Of a stretch of 64,000 nucleotides of DNA, positions 1-9,440 are shown one piece after another. The DNA comes from Eubacterium sp. 14-2. Its GTDB lineage: Bacteria > Bacillota > Clostridia > Lachnospirales > Lachnospiraceae. The notes beneath the pieces were generated by a model, which saw nothing but the letters and a program-made list of their open reading frames with translations, had not been told where the DNA came from and searched no databases. The DNA lies in NCBI RefSeq assembly GCF_000403845.2, contig NZ_KE159568.1, positions 683,725-747,724 on the forward strand, read 5' to 3'. The stretch's first letter is position 1, and each line of letters opens with the position of its first letter. Made by a program: the position numbers and the translations under genes.

Positions 1-748
1 CGCCCCCGGTAATATGGCTGCAGGCTTTGATTCGAACTCCGGCTTCTTTGACAGAGCGGAGGGCTTTCACATATATTTTCGTGGGAGCAAGAAGGGCTTC
101 TCCCAGTGTTTTTCCCAGTTCTTCGTGGTATGTATCCAATGTTTCCCTGTCCATTTTAAAGATTTTACGCACCAGTGAAAATCCGTTGGAATGAACGCCG
201 GAGCTGGCCATACCGATAAGCACGTCCCCGGCTTTTACATCTTTTCCGGTAATAATATCTTTTTCGTCCACAACGCCCACTGCAAATCCTGCCAGGTCAT
301 ACTCGTCTTCCGGATAAAAGCCCGGCATTTCAGCTGTCTCGCCTCCAATCAGGGCCGCATTGCTCTGGATACATCCTTCTGCCACACCGCTTACTATGGT
401 AGCTATTTTTTCCGGAAAATTCTTTCCACAGGCAATATAATCCAGGAAAAACAGCGGTTCTCCTCCTGCACAGGCAATATCATTGACGCACATTGCCACA
501 CAGTCAATGCCGATGGTATCATGTCTGTCCATTAAAAATGCCAGTTTCAGCTTGGTTCCCACACCATCCGTGCCGGATACCAGCGTGGGTTTTTCCATAT
601 CTTTAAACTTTTCCATGGAAAATGCACCGGAAAATCCTCCCAGCCCGGTCAGTACCTCCGAACGCATGGTCTGCTGCACATGTTTTTTCATCAGTTCCAC
701 AGATTTGTACCCTGCTTCAATGTCTACGCCTGAGTTCTTGTAATCCAT
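1..748 (-). CDS. purM: Phosphoribosylformylglycinamidine cyclo-ligase (AIR synthetase), partial
   Basis: Converts FGAM to AIR with ATP in de novo purine synthesis in the cytoplasm. The visible N-terminal 249 residues carry the family signatures: the start [22 protein letters not shown] near residue 50, GGETAEMPG, and [12 protein letters not shown]. The family is usually about 340 residues, so roughly the last quarter lies beyond the window edge. The ATG at 748 is preceded by a strong GGAGG. It lies 79 bases downstream of purE in the same direction, so the two are probably co-transcribed. Confidence 0.97.
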   Translation of the reverse strand, partial: MDYKNSGVDIEAGYKSVELMKKHVQQTMRSEVLTGLGGFSGAFSMEKFKDMEKPTLVSGTDGVGTKLKLAFLMDRHDTIGIDCVAMCVNDIACAGGEPLFFLDYIACGKNFPEKIATIVSGVAEGCIQSNAALIGGETAEMPGFYPEDEYDLAGFAVGVVDEKDIITGKDVKAGDVLIGMASSGVHSNGFSLVRKIFKMDRETLDTYHEELGKTLGEALLAPTKIYVKALRSVKEAGVRIKACSHITGG

Positions 749-827
749 TCTCTTACCTCCGTTTGATTCTGAACTGTTACCTGTCTCTGAATTTCCTGAG
801 ATTTTATCTGCCTGTCCTGCCGCCAGA

Positions 828-1328
828 TTAATAATTCTTATAGCCCACTTCCTGCAGACGGGCGTCTTTGGCTTCCACCTGTTCTTTCAGTTTCCGGGAA
901 TAATCCTTTAACCTGCCCAGCAGCGCTTCGTCTGAGGCTGCCAGAATTTTTGCTGCCAGAAGCCCCGCATTGGCGCCTCCGTTAATTGCCACAGTGGCAA
1001 CGGGAATTCCTGAGGGCATCTGTACGATGGAATACAGGGAATCCCTTCCGCCCAGTGAGGTGGTATGCATGGGAATGCCGATTACCGGCATGGGGAAAAT
1101 TGCCGCGCACATACCGGGAAGATGGGCTGCCATGCCCGCACCTGCAATGATTACCTTAAATCCTTTTTCCTCTGCAGAACTGGCATATTCAAAAAACACA
1201 TCCGGTTCCCTGTGAGCCGAGATAATAGTCATCTCATACTCCACACCCAGTTCTTCCAGAATATCTGCTGCCTTTGCCATTACGGGCATATCTGAATCAC
1301 TGCCCATAACAATTCCAACTCTTGCCAT
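828..1328 (-). CDS. purE: N5-carboxyaminoimidazole ribonucleotide mutase
   Basis: Class I PurE, 166 residues, catalysing N5-CAIR to CAIR in purine synthesis. The sequence shows [13 protein letters not shown] at the N-terminus, SAHREPD (family catalytic His), [12 protein letters not shown], and [22 protein letters not shown], all diagnostic of bacterial PurE. Length matches the family (about 160-170). The start is supported by AAAGGAG about 8 bases upstream. It precedes purM on the same strand. A purK gene is not visible in the window. Confidence 0.97.
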   Translation of the reverse strand: MARVGIVMGSDSDMPVMAKAADILEELGVEYEMTIISAHREPDVFFEYASSAEEKGFKVIIAGAGMAAHLPGMCAAIFPMPVIGIPMHTTSLGGRDSLYSIVQMPSGIPVATVAINGGANAGLLAAKILAASDEALLGRLKDYSRKLKEQVEAKDARLQEVGYKNY

Positions 1329-1418
1329 AACTTTTCTCCTTTATAATGCATTATTATCATATTATTTCTGTTATCCCACAGAATCCGCAGCCATCTGCCC
1401 GGCGAAAATTCCAGGCTT

Positions 1419-2963
1419 TTACTGTCGCTGCGAATCCTGATATTTTGCAAATCCCTGTACAATTTCCTGTACGCTGCTCAGCCGTTTCCTGGTCTCCTGG
1501 GCTTCCGCTTCATTCTGCTGGCTGCGTTCCTCCGCTTCCAGAGCGCTTGCGGAAACCTGCTGACTGGTGGCAGATAACTGACTGATACTTTCAATAATTG
1601 TATTATTGGACTGTACCAGGTTTTCAATTTTGGAATCTATATCGGAAATTCTTCTGGTCAGTGTTTCCACATTGTCCCGGATTGCCGTAAATCCTCCCGC
1701 CGCATGTTCAATCATTTCATTCTGCTGGCTCATGGCCTCAATGGAAACACCCACAATATTCACCGCATCCTGGGCGTTTGTATTCAGCTCCTGAATAATA
1801 CCTGTAATCTGCTCAGTGGATTTTCTGGTCTGTTCCGACAATTCCCGGATCTGGTCTGCCACCACCGCAAATCCTTTTCCTGCCTCTCCGGCTCTGGCGC
1901 TTTCAATGGACGCATTTAAGGCCAGCAGATTGGTCTGGCTGGAAATCTCAAAAATAACTTCCGTAATCTGCTGTACTTCCCTGGCTTTGTCCTGAAGCTG
2001 GGACATGGACTCTGCCACATGACTGTTGGTTTTTCCAATGGTTTCCGCACTGGCACGCATGCGATTAATCATATCCATGCTTTCATCCACCATGCGGGCA
2101 GAAGTTTCCGCCGCTTCTACCATGATTCTGGCATTTTCCGCTGTCTCTCCAATGGCGTCCTTAATGCGGGAAGTCATAATGGTCTGTTCCTGTACGCTTT
2201 CCGCTGTGAGCTGGGTGCTGATGGAAATTTCCTGAATCGAACTATGTACCACCTGAGAAGAATCTCTCAGGTTTTCCACCAGATCATCTGTCCGTTCCAC
2301 TTCTGATTTGACCGCTTCGGAAATTCTCAGAATATCTTTCATCATGACATTCTGTACTTCCTGCTGGTCTTTCACAGACCAGATGGTGTCGTGGTCAAAA
2401 TTTTTGGCTGTCCTTGCTGTCACATTATAGGAAATGGTTATCACAATGCCGGTACAGACGCTCACCAGCGTCAGATCATCCCCCAGCAGCTGCCCCGTTG
2501 CCGCCAGAACAACCCCGCGCAGTATCATAACCGCCATGATTCCCGCAAAAGCCCGCTTTTCAAATTTTCTGTCATAATAAAGAATCAGGGCAATCATGAT
2601 GGGAAACACATAGGTAAAAATCATAAGGCTTTTTCCTGTTGCCATCAGATATCCCCAGCCCGTCAGAAAACTGCCCAGAATCACATATCTCAGGGACTCC
2701 GAAGATTTATCCTTCCGATAAATCACCCAGCCTGCCACCACTCCTGCCAGCAGCACCAATGCAGGCACAAAAGCTATTTTACCATAGGAAGGCCCGTCCG
2801 AAGTAAACTGAATGGCCAGCGCCAGCAGAACAGGTATGGCCATCAGGGTCATCAGCAGAAGCACCGTAAGGTTCGCCCTGGCATCACGGGCCGGTTTTTC
2901 GCTGTATGTCCGCACTTTCACAGCAACCCTACCGTCAGCTTCGTTGTATTTTTTCTCCTCCAT
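1419..2963 (-). CDS. Methyl-accepting chemotaxis protein, membrane type without a large extracellular sensor
   Basis: 514 residues. The first ~30 are cytoplasmic, followed by about six closely spaced hydrophobic segments between residues 32 and 182 with only short loops. A long helical signalling domain follows. The conserved hairpin tip that contacts CheA/CheW lies near residues 339-372 ([20 protein letters not shown] and [14 protein letters not shown]). There is no recognisable dCache or 4HB ligand domain, so signals are probably sensed through the membrane or by a partner. RBS AAAGGA lies ahead of the ATG. Neighbouring genes are unrelated in function, so it is probably an orphan receptor. 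Confidence 0.93.
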   Translation of the reverse strand: MEEKKYNEADGRVAVKVRTYSEKPARDARANLTVLLLMTLMAIPVLLALAIQFTSDGPSYGKIAFVPALVLLAGVVAGWVIYRKDKSSESLRYVILGSFLTGWGYLMATGKSLMIFTYVFPIMIALILYYDRKFEKRAFAGIMAVMILRGVVLAATGQLLGDDLTLVSVCTGIVITISYNVTARTAKNFDHDTIWSVKDQQEVQNVMMKDILRISEAVKSEVERTDDLVENLRDSSQVVHSSIQEISISTQLTAESVQEQTIMTSRIKDAIGETAENARIMVEAAETSARMVDESMDMINRMRASAETIGKTNSHVAESMSQLQDKAREVQQITEVIFEISSQTNLLALNASIESARAGEAGKGFAVVADQIRELSEQTRKSTEQITGIIQELNTNAQDAVNIVGVSIEAMSQQNEMIEHAAGGFTAIRDNVETLTRRISDIDSKIENLVQSNNTIIESISQLSATSQQVSASALEAEERSQQNEAEAQETRKRLSSVQEIVQGFAKYQDSQRQ

Positions 2964-2982
2964 TATTATATCCTTTCATTTC

Positions 2983-5097
2983 TTATTCCAGAGGCCTGTT
3001 CAGCAGCTCCGTCCCCGGAACCACGAATTTTCCGTCCCGGATGACATCCACAGAGGTTCCGTCCTTTTTCTGTACTGTTATACAATCCAGCTCGTCATAG
3101 GGAATGGTAATATCCATATGGCAGCTGAAATATGCTTTCTGTGTATCTTCTTTTCGCAGTCTGGATATCTCGTTTTCTCTGGCTACAATTTCTTTTCCAT
3201 CGGGATTAAATATCGGTGTGTCCTCCGCCCAGCTGTAACAGGTATCTCCCACTGCAAAATGGGGCCCTGTCTTTTCCGCAATCAGAATGGGCAGCCTGTC
3301 CTGAATCTGATAGTCAATGCCCATCCGGTAAGCAGTGGTATTGGTTCCAATGGCAAATTCCCCCAGAGGAAGGGTTTCGTGGTGTTTCAGCAGATTTTCC
3401 TTTAAAAATGCAAGGTTCTCCTGCTCCGTCTTAAAATTACCGCAGCGATAGCTGCAAATCATACCGTCTTTAAATTCCAGCTCCAGGTCCAGGTATTTCA
3501 GTCCGCTCAGATATACCTGCGTCACATGAAGGCGTCCATTCGTCCCTTTAAGCACCGGAGAAGTAAACACTTCTCCCACCGGAATATTCACATCTGCCAC
3601 ACAGTTTTCAAATGCGGTCTCCCTGTTCCTGTCTTTCAGAGGATAAAGAGCCACCGTCAAATCTGTGGTGTTTTTCCCCTTACCGGTAATCCGCACAGAT
3701 TCTCCCTCATCCAGCACATCTATGATTTTCTGCTGTATTTCCTGGTACAATTTATAATCCAGCGTATTTACTTCCACAGTTTTTGCAAAGATTTCCTGAT
3801 AATCCGGCCCGATTTCCGGTATGGGATAAGCGATAATGGTAAAGCTGCGTTCTTCTCCTCTGATATATGTGTTGGTAATCTGTGATGCCATATTGGAATA
3901 ATACACATTCAGCTTCTGCTGCTTTTCCGTGTACTGCCATGCACAGGGACTGCTCTTGGGCTCAAAGCCCGCCTGTCCAAAGGTCTCCACCACTGCAGGG
4001 CCTGCATACCAGGCCGCTTCTTTTTTCCGGGCCTCATAAGCGGTTTTCAGCACTTCCAGTCGGCGCTCCACCAGTGATTTATCCAGATACAGCGCCCGGT
4101 CGGCTTTGTGGTCAAACTCATACTGGCGGTTGGGCGAGGTGCTTTCCACTGACCGGCTGCCCGTTCCTCTGCCGGAAAAAGAAAGTTCTGCACTCCGCAT
4201 CATCACCGGTTCCAGTCCCATTTTCGCAAAATTCTTCACTGCCGCCCGCATCATACGTTCAAAACCGATGGGATAGCGCAGATCCACAAATTTCTTTTTA
4301 GACAAATCCTTGCCTGTCACTTCAAACCCAATGCGATACCCTTCCGTATAAGTATCTGCCATGGCCTGAATCTGTTCCTGGGGCAGACTGTTTAAAAATT
4401 CTGCTGTTTTCCTTTCATTTTCAGTAATGTAAGCTCCATAGCGGTACAGATACTGCAAATCTTCCAGATTACTTTCCATAATAATTCGGGTATAAAAATC
4501 CAGTTCCGGACTGGCCTGTGCCAGCACGCTGATTTCAGTAAACACTTCCCCGTAATCATGGAAAAACCAGTATATCATCTGCTGAATCTCCCGTTCCTGG
4601 GGCAGTTCTTCGCCCTCAAAGGCATTGTAAATTTCCACCAGCAATTCACTGAAAATGGTAATATCATAAATCCTGCTTTCAAATGCATAAGGAATCAGAG
4701 AGCGGAAATCCGCATACAGAGCGCTCAGCAGCTTTCCAAACCCTTCTCCCAGCCTGTCCGCTGCAAAGGCCGGGCTGGCATAGCTGTTCCCATAATGTTC
4801 CGGCAGCACCTCCTGGTACAGCCTCATGTTTTCTTCTGATTTTTCCTCCGGGCTTTTCTGTTCCCATGCTCCGCAGGCAATTTCCTCTTCCAGCCTGCCA
4901 ATCTCCCTCAGAAAAGCTGCTGCCTGCCGGAAATAATCACGGTATGGTTCCTGCACTGTCTCTTCTGTCTCAATTTTTTCCAGCCGCTCCATACAAAGGG
5001 GGAAACGTTCTTCTACTTCCTCCCGGTATGGCTGCCATATTTCCCGATAACCCACAAAATCATCCTTTCCCATTTCATATTTGTGCACATATTTCAT
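2983..5097 (-). CDS. M29-family-like metallo-aminopeptidase with a long N-terminal extension
   Basis: 704 residues. The C-terminal ~330 residues carry motifs of peptidase family M29 (AmpS/PepS type): NIPVGEVFTSPV with the first metal-ligand Glu, LGEFAIGTNT with a second Glu, EKTGPHFAVGDTCYSW with the ligand His/Tyr region, and CHMDITI in the position of the usual HxD motif. The family is normally ~370-410 residues, so the ~370 N-terminal residues (acidic, helical) are an extra domain I do not recognise. No signal peptide is visible, so it is probably cytoplasmic and releases N-terminal amino acids from peptides. The start has AGGTG seven bases upstream. Confidence 0.85.
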   Translation of the reverse strand: MKYVHKYEMGKDDFVGYREIWQPYREEVEERFPLCMERLEKIETEETVQEPYRDYFRQAAAFLREIGRLEEEIACGAWEQKSPEEKSEENMRLYQEVLPEHYGNSYASPAFAADRLGEGFGKLLSALYADFRSLIPYAFESRIYDITIFSELLVEIYNAFEGEELPQEREIQQMIYWFFHDYGEVFTEISVLAQASPELDFYTRIIMESNLEDLQYLYRYGAYITENERKTAEFLNSLPQEQIQAMADTYTEGYRIGFEVTGKDLSKKKFVDLRYPIGFERMMRAAVKNFAKMGLEPVMMRSAELSFSGRGTGSRSVESTSPNRQYEFDHKADRALYLDKSLVERRLEVLKTAYEARKKEAAWYAGPAVVETFGQAGFEPKSSPCAWQYTEKQQKLNVYYSNMASQITNTYIRGEERSFTIIAYPIPEIGPDYQEIFAKTVEVNTLDYKLYQEIQQKIIDVLDEGESVRITGKGKNTTDLTVALYPLKDRNRETAFENCVADVNIPVGEVFTSPVLKGTNGRLHVTQVYLSGLKYLDLELEFKDGMICSYRCGNFKTEQENLAFLKENLLKHHETLPLGEFAIGTNTTAYRMGIDYQIQDRLPILIAEKTGPHFAVGDTCYSWAEDTPIFNPDGKEIVARENEISRLRKEDTQKAYFSCHMDITIPYDELDCITVQKKDGTSVDVIRDGKFVVPGTELLNRPLE

Positions 5098-5145
5098 CTC
5101 CGTACACCTGTGCCTTTTTTGGAATTTCTGTATGTCCGTCCCTTA

Positions 5146-5463
5146 TCAGATACCGGATATATAGACCATAATCCAGCCTGCCAGCACAATACCGGAGCAG
5201 ATGCTGCCCAGTATCGGAAACAGTTTATAGCTTTCTTCCCGCAGGCTTGTAATTCCAATCAGCAGCGACACCACTGTCATCAGCAGTGTAAACATTCCTG
5301 CACTGCCCACATAAACGCTGGCGTTTCCGCTGTTCTGTACGGAGAACACCACCATTCCAATTCCCATCAGCACAGACAGGACTGCCAGAGAGAGGGATAT
5401 TTTCCCCCGTCTGGAATGTTTTTTCCCTGCAAATTTATAACTGTTTTTTTTCTTTCGTCTCAT
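5146..5463 (-). CDS. Small membrane protein of unknown function
   Basis: 105 residues: a very basic N-terminus (RRKKKNSYKFAGKKHSRRG), then three hydrophobic segments around residues 23-45, 50-71 and 82-103. No catalytic motif is visible. The start has AAGGAGG four to five bases upstream and overlaps the end of the VanZ-like gene by 29 bases, so the two are translationally linked. I believe similar small proteins occur in Lachnospiraceae, but I cannot assign a function. Confidence 0.75.
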   Translation of the reverse strand: MRRKKKNSYKFAGKKHSRRGKISLSLAVLSVLMGIGMVVFSVQNSGNASVYVGSAGMFTLLMTVVSLLIGITSLREESYKLFPILGSICSGIVLAGWIMVYISGI

Positions 5464-5914
5464 AATTCCTCCTTACTCGGTTCATCCAGTAAAAAATCAG
5501 GCAACCCAAAGCACCGCCGATGGTATTCAGCAGCATATCGTCCACATCGAAACTTCCCACTTTGGACACTAACTGAATGGTCTCTACCATCAGACTGAAT
5601 TCAAAACTGAAAAACACGGTATATAAAAAGGAACGGCACCTGGGATACAGTACCGGAAGAAAAAATCCGAAAGGAATAAAGGCCACAATATTTCCCAGCA
5701 GATTTAACAGCACCGCTTTTGTCCCCAGAGAATGACGGTACACAATGAAACGTCTGATTTCCTTAAACAGCTCCAGATTATAATGATAGGTTCTCCCTTC
5801 GAAAGTACGTCCCGTACTTTCTGCAAAAAACAGAAAATATGTCAGGCAAATAATATAGACTCCGAACATGATTCTGCTGCATATCCGGAGTATTTTTTTA
5901 TAATCATTTTTCAA
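5435..5914 (-). CDS. VanZ-like membrane protein
   Basis: 159 residues with four to five predicted membrane helices. The VanZ-family core is visible: LLGNIVAFIPFGFFLPVL, an acidic-flanked helix with VETIQL, and DVDDMLLNTIGGALG. In enterococci VanZ confers low-level teicoplanin resistance; the role of most homologues is unknown. The start is a TTG with AAGGG eight bases upstream. No in-frame ATG lies in a better position. It follows the 50-residue gene by 11 bases and overlaps the next small membrane gene. Confidence 0.88.
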   Translation of the reverse strand: MKNDYKKILRICSRIMFGVYIICLTYFLFFAESTGRTFEGRTYHYNLELFKEIRRFIVYRHSLGTKAVLLNLLGNIVAFIPFGFFLPVLYPRCRSFLYTVFFSFEFSLMVETIQLVSKVGSFDVDDMLLNTIGGALGCLIFYWMNRVRRNYETKEKKQL

Positions 5915-5925
5915 TTCTTCAACCC

Positions 5926-6078
5926 TTAAAATATAATATCCGCTTTACACTTTAAGATTCTTGCTCCGCTTATAATTGCCAGAACTCCGCAGGCAACGCC
6001 GCTCACTATGGCAACAACGCCCAGGGCAATGTTGCCGGCTCCTGTAATACTCATGGTTTTGTATATTTTCTCGTTCAT
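5926..6078 (-). CDS. 50-residue hydrophobic protein immediately downstream of pyrE
   Basis: ATG at 6078 preceded by a strong GGAGG; stop at 5926-5928. The peptide has a short polar start (MNEKIYKTMS), a Gly/Ala/Val-rich hydrophobic stretch that could form one or two short membrane helices (residues 11-40), and a short basic tail (ILKCKADIIF). Its RBS overlaps the pyrE stop region and it ends 11 bases before the VanZ-like start, so it is embedded in the pyrE run. Function unknown; the RBS and tight packing are the evidence that it is real. Confidence 0.7.
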   Translation of the reverse strand: MNEKIYKTMSITGAGNIALGVVAIVSGVACGVLAIISGARILKCKADIIF

Positions 6079-6080
6079 AC

Positions 6081-6767
6081 TCAAACCTCCTGCTGTTTTG
6101 CTCCATACTGAGCATAATATCGGTCTATGGATGCTTTCATTTCATCATTAATATATATATTTCCTTTATATGGTTTATTATGCAGGCATTCCACCACTTC
6201 CTCCATGGTTACAATGGCATTGGTATCGAACCCGTACAGTTCCCGGATTTCTTCCAGTGCGCTCTGTTCTCCTTTTCCCCGCTCCATCCGGTTCAGTGAT
6301 ACAATCAGGCCCTTTATCTCTATCTCAGCCTGAGCCCGGATTATGGGAACGGTTTCTTCCATGGATTTTCCGGAAGTGGTAACATCTTCGATAATCACCA
6401 CCCGGTCGCCGTCGGCCAGTTTACTTCCCAGCAGAATTCCGGTATCTCCGTGGTCTTTGACTTCCTTCCGGTTCGAACAGTAACGGATTTCCTTTCCGAA
6501 CAGCCTGCTGTAAGCCATGGTAGTGGCAACGCTCAATGGGATTCCTTTGTAAGCGGGCCCGAACAGTACATCAAAGTCGTCCCCGTAATGTTCATGAATT
6601 GCTCTGGCATAATATTCTCCCAGCCTGTCGAGCTGAGCTCCTGTCACATAGGCTCCCGCGTTCATGAAAAATGGAGATTTTCTTCCGCTTTTTAAAACAA
6701 ATTCGCCAAACTTTAATACCTGGCAGTCCACCATAAATTCTATAAATTCCTGCTTATACTGTTCCAT
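6081..6767 (-). CDS. pyrE: Orotate phosphoribosyltransferase
   Basis: Transfers ribose-5-phosphate from PRPP to orotate, giving OMP in pyrimidine synthesis. 228 residues, the longer OPRT form. Visible motifs: LKSGRKSPFFMNAG near the N-terminus, FGPAYKGIPL, CSNRKEVKDHGDTG (the catalytic flexible loop region), and the PRPP-binding motif VVIIEDVTTSGKSM. Upstream pyr genes (pyrK/pyrD) are not adjacent: an intergenic repeat region lies upstream instead. GGAGG lies upstream of the start. Confidence 0.96.
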   Translation of the reverse strand: MEQYKQEFIEFMVDCQVLKFGEFVLKSGRKSPFFMNAGAYVTGAQLDRLGEYYARAIHEHYGDDFDVLFGPAYKGIPLSVATTMAYSRLFGKEIRYCSNRKEVKDHGDTGILLGSKLADGDRVVIIEDVTTSGKSMEETVPIIRAQAEIEIKGLIVSLNRMERGKGEQSALEEIRELYGFDTNAIVTMEEVVECLHNKPYKGNIYINDEMKASIDRYYAQYGAKQQEV

Positions 6768-6901
6768 TTTATCTCAAATCCTCCTGTCCGGCTTTTCAGG
6801 AAATCCAACCTGTCTGCATCGTTTCAAAACTTCACGTTTATACTATCATAAAACATGACGGTGCGCAATTGCTATTTGCACGAGTGCGCATAATTATTTT
6901 T

Positions 6902-6955
6902 ATCTTACAGGAAATACTTTTGCACGTTAGCGGAACAAGAAATTTCCTATAAGAT
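6902..6955. terminator. Imperfect hairpin upstream of repeat copy 1, terminator-like on both strands
   Basis: Arms ATCTTACAGGAAAT (6902-6915) and ATTTCCTATAAGAT (6942-6955) pair over 14 positions with one mismatch. Loop of 26 bases containing TTTTGCACGTTAGCGG. Flanked by T-rich sequence on the left and an A-run on the right, so it could terminate in either direction. The arm sequence recurs at 20427-20462 and 54009-54062. Confidence 0.55.
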
Positions 6956-7034
6956 AAAAAAGAATGCGCTATGCGCATTCTCCGCGCGCGAGCGGATTGC
7001 GCAGCAATAAACATCACCCCCGCGAGCTGCGCAT
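6956..7034. repeat. 79-base intergenic repeat, copy 1
   Basis: Same length as copy 2 at 53919-53997 and differs at only three positions. It begins AAAAAAG, contains the palindrome GAATGCGCTATGCGCATTC, a run of CG dinucleotides, then TTGCGCAGCAATAAACATCA and a right end GAGCTGCGCAT. It is followed by a strong hairpin, as is copy 2. It lies between pyrE and a small gene, with no open frame of note. The stretch 6768-7133 holds only this repeat and its hairpins. Confidence 0.8.
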
Positions 7035-7046
7035 CATTGTTTTTTT

Positions 7047-7082
7047 ATTCTATAGGAAATCCAGAGGAATTTCCTATAGAAT
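7047..7082. terminator. Perfect 14-bp hairpin right of repeat copy 1
   Basis: Arms ATTCTATAGGAAAT (7047-7060) and ATTTCCTATAGAAT (7069-7082) with an 8-base loop, T-run on the left and A-run on the right. This fits a bidirectional intrinsic terminator. On the minus strand it lies just downstream of the 61-residue gene. Confidence 0.65.
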
Positions 7083-7133
7083 AAAAAAAGATCTGGCCCT
7101 GGAAGTTAGCACCAAATCTTTTCCTGCAGTTCT

Positions 7134-7319
7134 TCATATGAAATTACGCTCCAGTTCCGATACAAGCTGCTGCATCTCTGCCTTGGAAGTTACATTTCTG
7201 GCAGCTTCCACCACCTGCTTTTTCTCTGATTCGTCCATCTGGGCATAGACAGACAGGGCCTTTTCATTCAGGCCCAGCTGAAAACTCAGCCCGATGGGCA
7301 TATCATATTTATTCTCCAT
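7134..7319 (-). CDS. Conserved-looking 61-residue soluble protein of unknown function
   Basis: A small acidic helical protein (MENKYDMPIGLSFQLGLNEK start). The middle resembles a short SEKK...AARNVTSKAEMQ helix pair. The start has AAGGGG six bases upstream. It stands alone between an ATPase/PIN cassette and the repeat region, with a hairpin terminator 50 bases downstream. No catalytic or DNA-binding motif is seen. Confidence 0.7.
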   Translation of the reverse strand: MENKYDMPIGLSFQLGLNEKALSVYAQMDESEKKQVVEAARNVTSKAEMQQLVSELERNFI

Positions 7320-7498
7320 GACGTTCCCCTTCCTTTTACATATAACAGTAGTATAGACCGGGGAAAAGCAGTTTATACCTCCATTGTGAAAATTTTTATC
7401 CGTATTCTCATACTGTTTTATGATTCTCTGTCAGGACTCAGGCACTTTTAACACCTGTCTGCATTTTATGTAAAAAGATAATTTCCAGATTGTCCTGT

Positions 7499-8002
7499 TT
7501 ATCTGCGCCTTCTTGGCACTGTTATTTTCTCAGGTTCATATGCTTTGAGCCCTCCATCCCCAGTCAGTATTTCAACTCTGAAACCGGATTCTGTATAAAA
7601 TTCAGCTACATTCTTTATTGTCATATCACCAATAGACAGTTTTTCTGCTGCTAATGCCGGCCAGTCATCTGCGAGTTTTCTCAGATTTTTTTCACTCCAC
7701 AGCTCATTCTGAGAAGTAAAAGCTGCCCATGGTTCTTCTGCAGTTGCCGCTTTTATTATAATCTCAGATAAATCCTTTGCAAGTCCATACCGTTCACCGG
7801 ATACATGGGCAATATGATTCCCGGTTTCTATCAAAGCGGCCAGCGGTAACACCAGCAGGCTCTTCTGAGCAATCTCATAGTTAATTTTCTCACAGACTCT
7901 GTTATAATCCCATTTGTCATTATTCGGCCCGCATTCTTCCATAAACGGTACTTTAAGATACACACACAAAATACTTGTATCAATGATTAATACTTTCTGC
8001 AT
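7499..8002 (-). CDS. PIN-like protein, partner of the upstream ATPase
   Basis: 167 residues. The N-terminus KVLIIDTSILCVYL matches the first strand and catalytic Asp of PIN-type nucleases. An acidic residue lies in LPLAALIETGNHIAH and another in EILTGDGGLKAYEP, in the places expected for the remaining metal-binding acids. PIN proteins are usually Mg-dependent RNases (toxins or processing enzymes). Its ATG overlaps the ATPase stop as TAATG, so translation is coupled and the two probably act together. A C-terminal PRRRR tail is present. The family call is by motif only; nuclease activity is inferred. Confidence 0.65.
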   Translation of the reverse strand: MQKVLIIDTSILCVYLKVPFMEECGPNNDKWDYNRVCEKINYEIAQKSLLVLPLAALIETGNHIAHVSGERYGLAKDLSEIIIKAATAEEPWAAFTSQNELWSEKNLRKLADDWPALAAEKLSIGDMTIKNVAEFYTESGFRVEILTGDGGLKAYEPEKITVPRRRR

Positions 8003-9222
8003 TACTGCTCCTCCCTTGTAAGGGCAGATTCAATTTTACCATTTGTAACCAGATCACCGATATTTCCGGTGGATATCATTTTGGGCAGTTCCCGGATATC
8101 CTCCAGCAGCTTTAAATGGCTTTGGCCTCTGTCATCTCTGTGCGCAACTGTAATAAACGGTATCATGGATGTTCCGGCCGCATCCAGCAAAGCAGGATTG
8201 TGTGTTGTGATTAACACATCTGCTTTTTTTTCATTTCCCAGTTCTTTTAACATATTCAGCAGAATTTTGGCCCGTGACGGATGCAGGCCATTATCCACTT
8301 CCTCTATGACAATAAGCCTGTTCGCCTCATTGGTAAGCAATGCTGTCATAATTGCAAGAAATCTTAATGTACCATCTGACATTCCTCTTGCATCCACAAT
8401 GCATTCATCATTCTCCTGCCACGCCTCTTTACAGTAAAGCATGGCATCCGTATTAAATTTTCCGATGCGTTCCGTCCATACATCTTCGATATCCTTTTCC
8501 GGAATTTTTCTTAAATAAGATGTGAGTTTTTTCTGCACTTTTTCTCTTTGTTCATCGTTTAAAGCCGCCAGCACTCCTGCAATATTGGAACCATCAGATG
8601 ACAGTTTCTCCGCCAGTGCCGCATAATCCCGCATATGATTTGGGGTGGGATCCAATACAAAAATCCCGCTTAACTGTTTGGCCAGTTCCGATATGATGTT
8701 TGCTGTTTCTTTATTTCTAAGCTGCAATGTTTTACTTTGATATAATATTGATGTATTTCTGTTTAAGTCAAAATTCTGTCTTTTTCCCGGTTTCCCGGTG
8801 TAAAAATATGTTGGAATACTTAATAATTCTCTGTCCTGTAAATTTGTATAAAACAATCTCTGATTTCTGCCGCATAAATTAAGTTTTTCTTCTGTAACCA
8901 GGGCTCTGGCAGTCCCGGTCTCTACAGTAATGACATACTCATAATCATTCTCTTCATATTCCATCACAACTTCCAGTGTAAATGAATTTGTTCCTTTTCT
9001 GCAAACCCAGTCCATTCCGCCTCTTAAGGCACTCAAACTGACGTCCCCTCCAATGGCCTGAAAAATACCTGCTCCGCCTGCAATTCTGCTGAGAAAAATC
9101 AACGCATCCACTGCATTTGACTTCCCGCTTGAATTCGCTCCAATCACAATCATCAATGAATCTATATACAGAATACTTTCTTCATAACTCTTCCAGTTTC
9201 TTAATTTAACACTTTTAATCAC
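8002..9222 (-). CDS. AAA15/AAA21-type ABC-like ATPase
   Basis: 406 residues from a GTG start at 9222, chosen because GAGGAG lies eight bases upstream; a GTG at 9240 has no RBS. Walker A GANSSGKS at residues 28-35, an ABC-type signature region MSDGTLRFLAIMTALL, Walker B RLIVIEEVDNGLHP, and an H-loop LITTHNPALLDA. These place it among RecF/OLD-like standalone ATPases common in defence and conflict cassettes. It is followed, with overlapping stop and start, by a PIN-like gene. It lies directly downstream of spoVAC, which suggests later insertion. Confidence 0.85.
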   Translation of the reverse strand: MIKSVKLRNWKSYEESILYIDSLMIVIGANSSGKSNAVDALIFLSRIAGGAGIFQAIGGDVSLSALRGGMDWVCRKGTNSFTLEVVMEYEENDYEYVITVETGTARALVTEEKLNLCGRNQRLFYTNLQDRELLSIPTYFYTGKPGKRQNFDLNRNTSILYQSKTLQLRNKETANIISELAKQLSGIFVLDPTPNHMRDYAALAEKLSSDGSNIAGVLAALNDEQREKVQKKLTSYLRKIPEKDIEDVWTERIGKFNTDAMLYCKEAWQENDECIVDARGMSDGTLRFLAIMTALLTNEANRLIVIEEVDNGLHPSRAKILLNMLKELGNEKKADVLITTHNPALLDAAGTSMIPFITVAHRDDRGQSHLKLLEDIRELPKMISTGNIGDLVTNGKIESALTREEQ

Positions 9223-9356
9223 AATATTTTCTCCTCGCACATTTCACTTTGCAGTTACAATGATCAAAATACCCTCTTCCTGCCTGTGTTTTTTAATTCC
9301 TGAATTTTTATATGCTGTTATCATAATATTGTAATATTTTCAATAACACATTGTCA

Positions 9357-9403
9357 AGCAGGGCAGTGAACCCATTAAAACTTCCTGTGTCCGCTGCCCT
9401 GCT
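9357..9403 (-). terminator. Hairpin between spoVAC and the ATPase gene
   Basis: Arms AGCAGGGCAG (9357-9366) and CTGCCCTGCT (9394-9403), a 10-bp GC-rich perfect stem with a 27-base loop. On the minus strand it lies 38 bases after the spoVAC stop. The U-tract is weak, so termination is likely but not certain. Confidence 0.5.
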
Positions 9404-9440
9404 CACAACATTTACTTTTTACACTTCTTTTCTGTTACTT

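Noticed and set aside
2391-3044. Plus-strand frame of 217 residues rich in His and Gln
   Set aside because: Antisense to the chemoreceptor gene, whose motifs are clear; no RBS.
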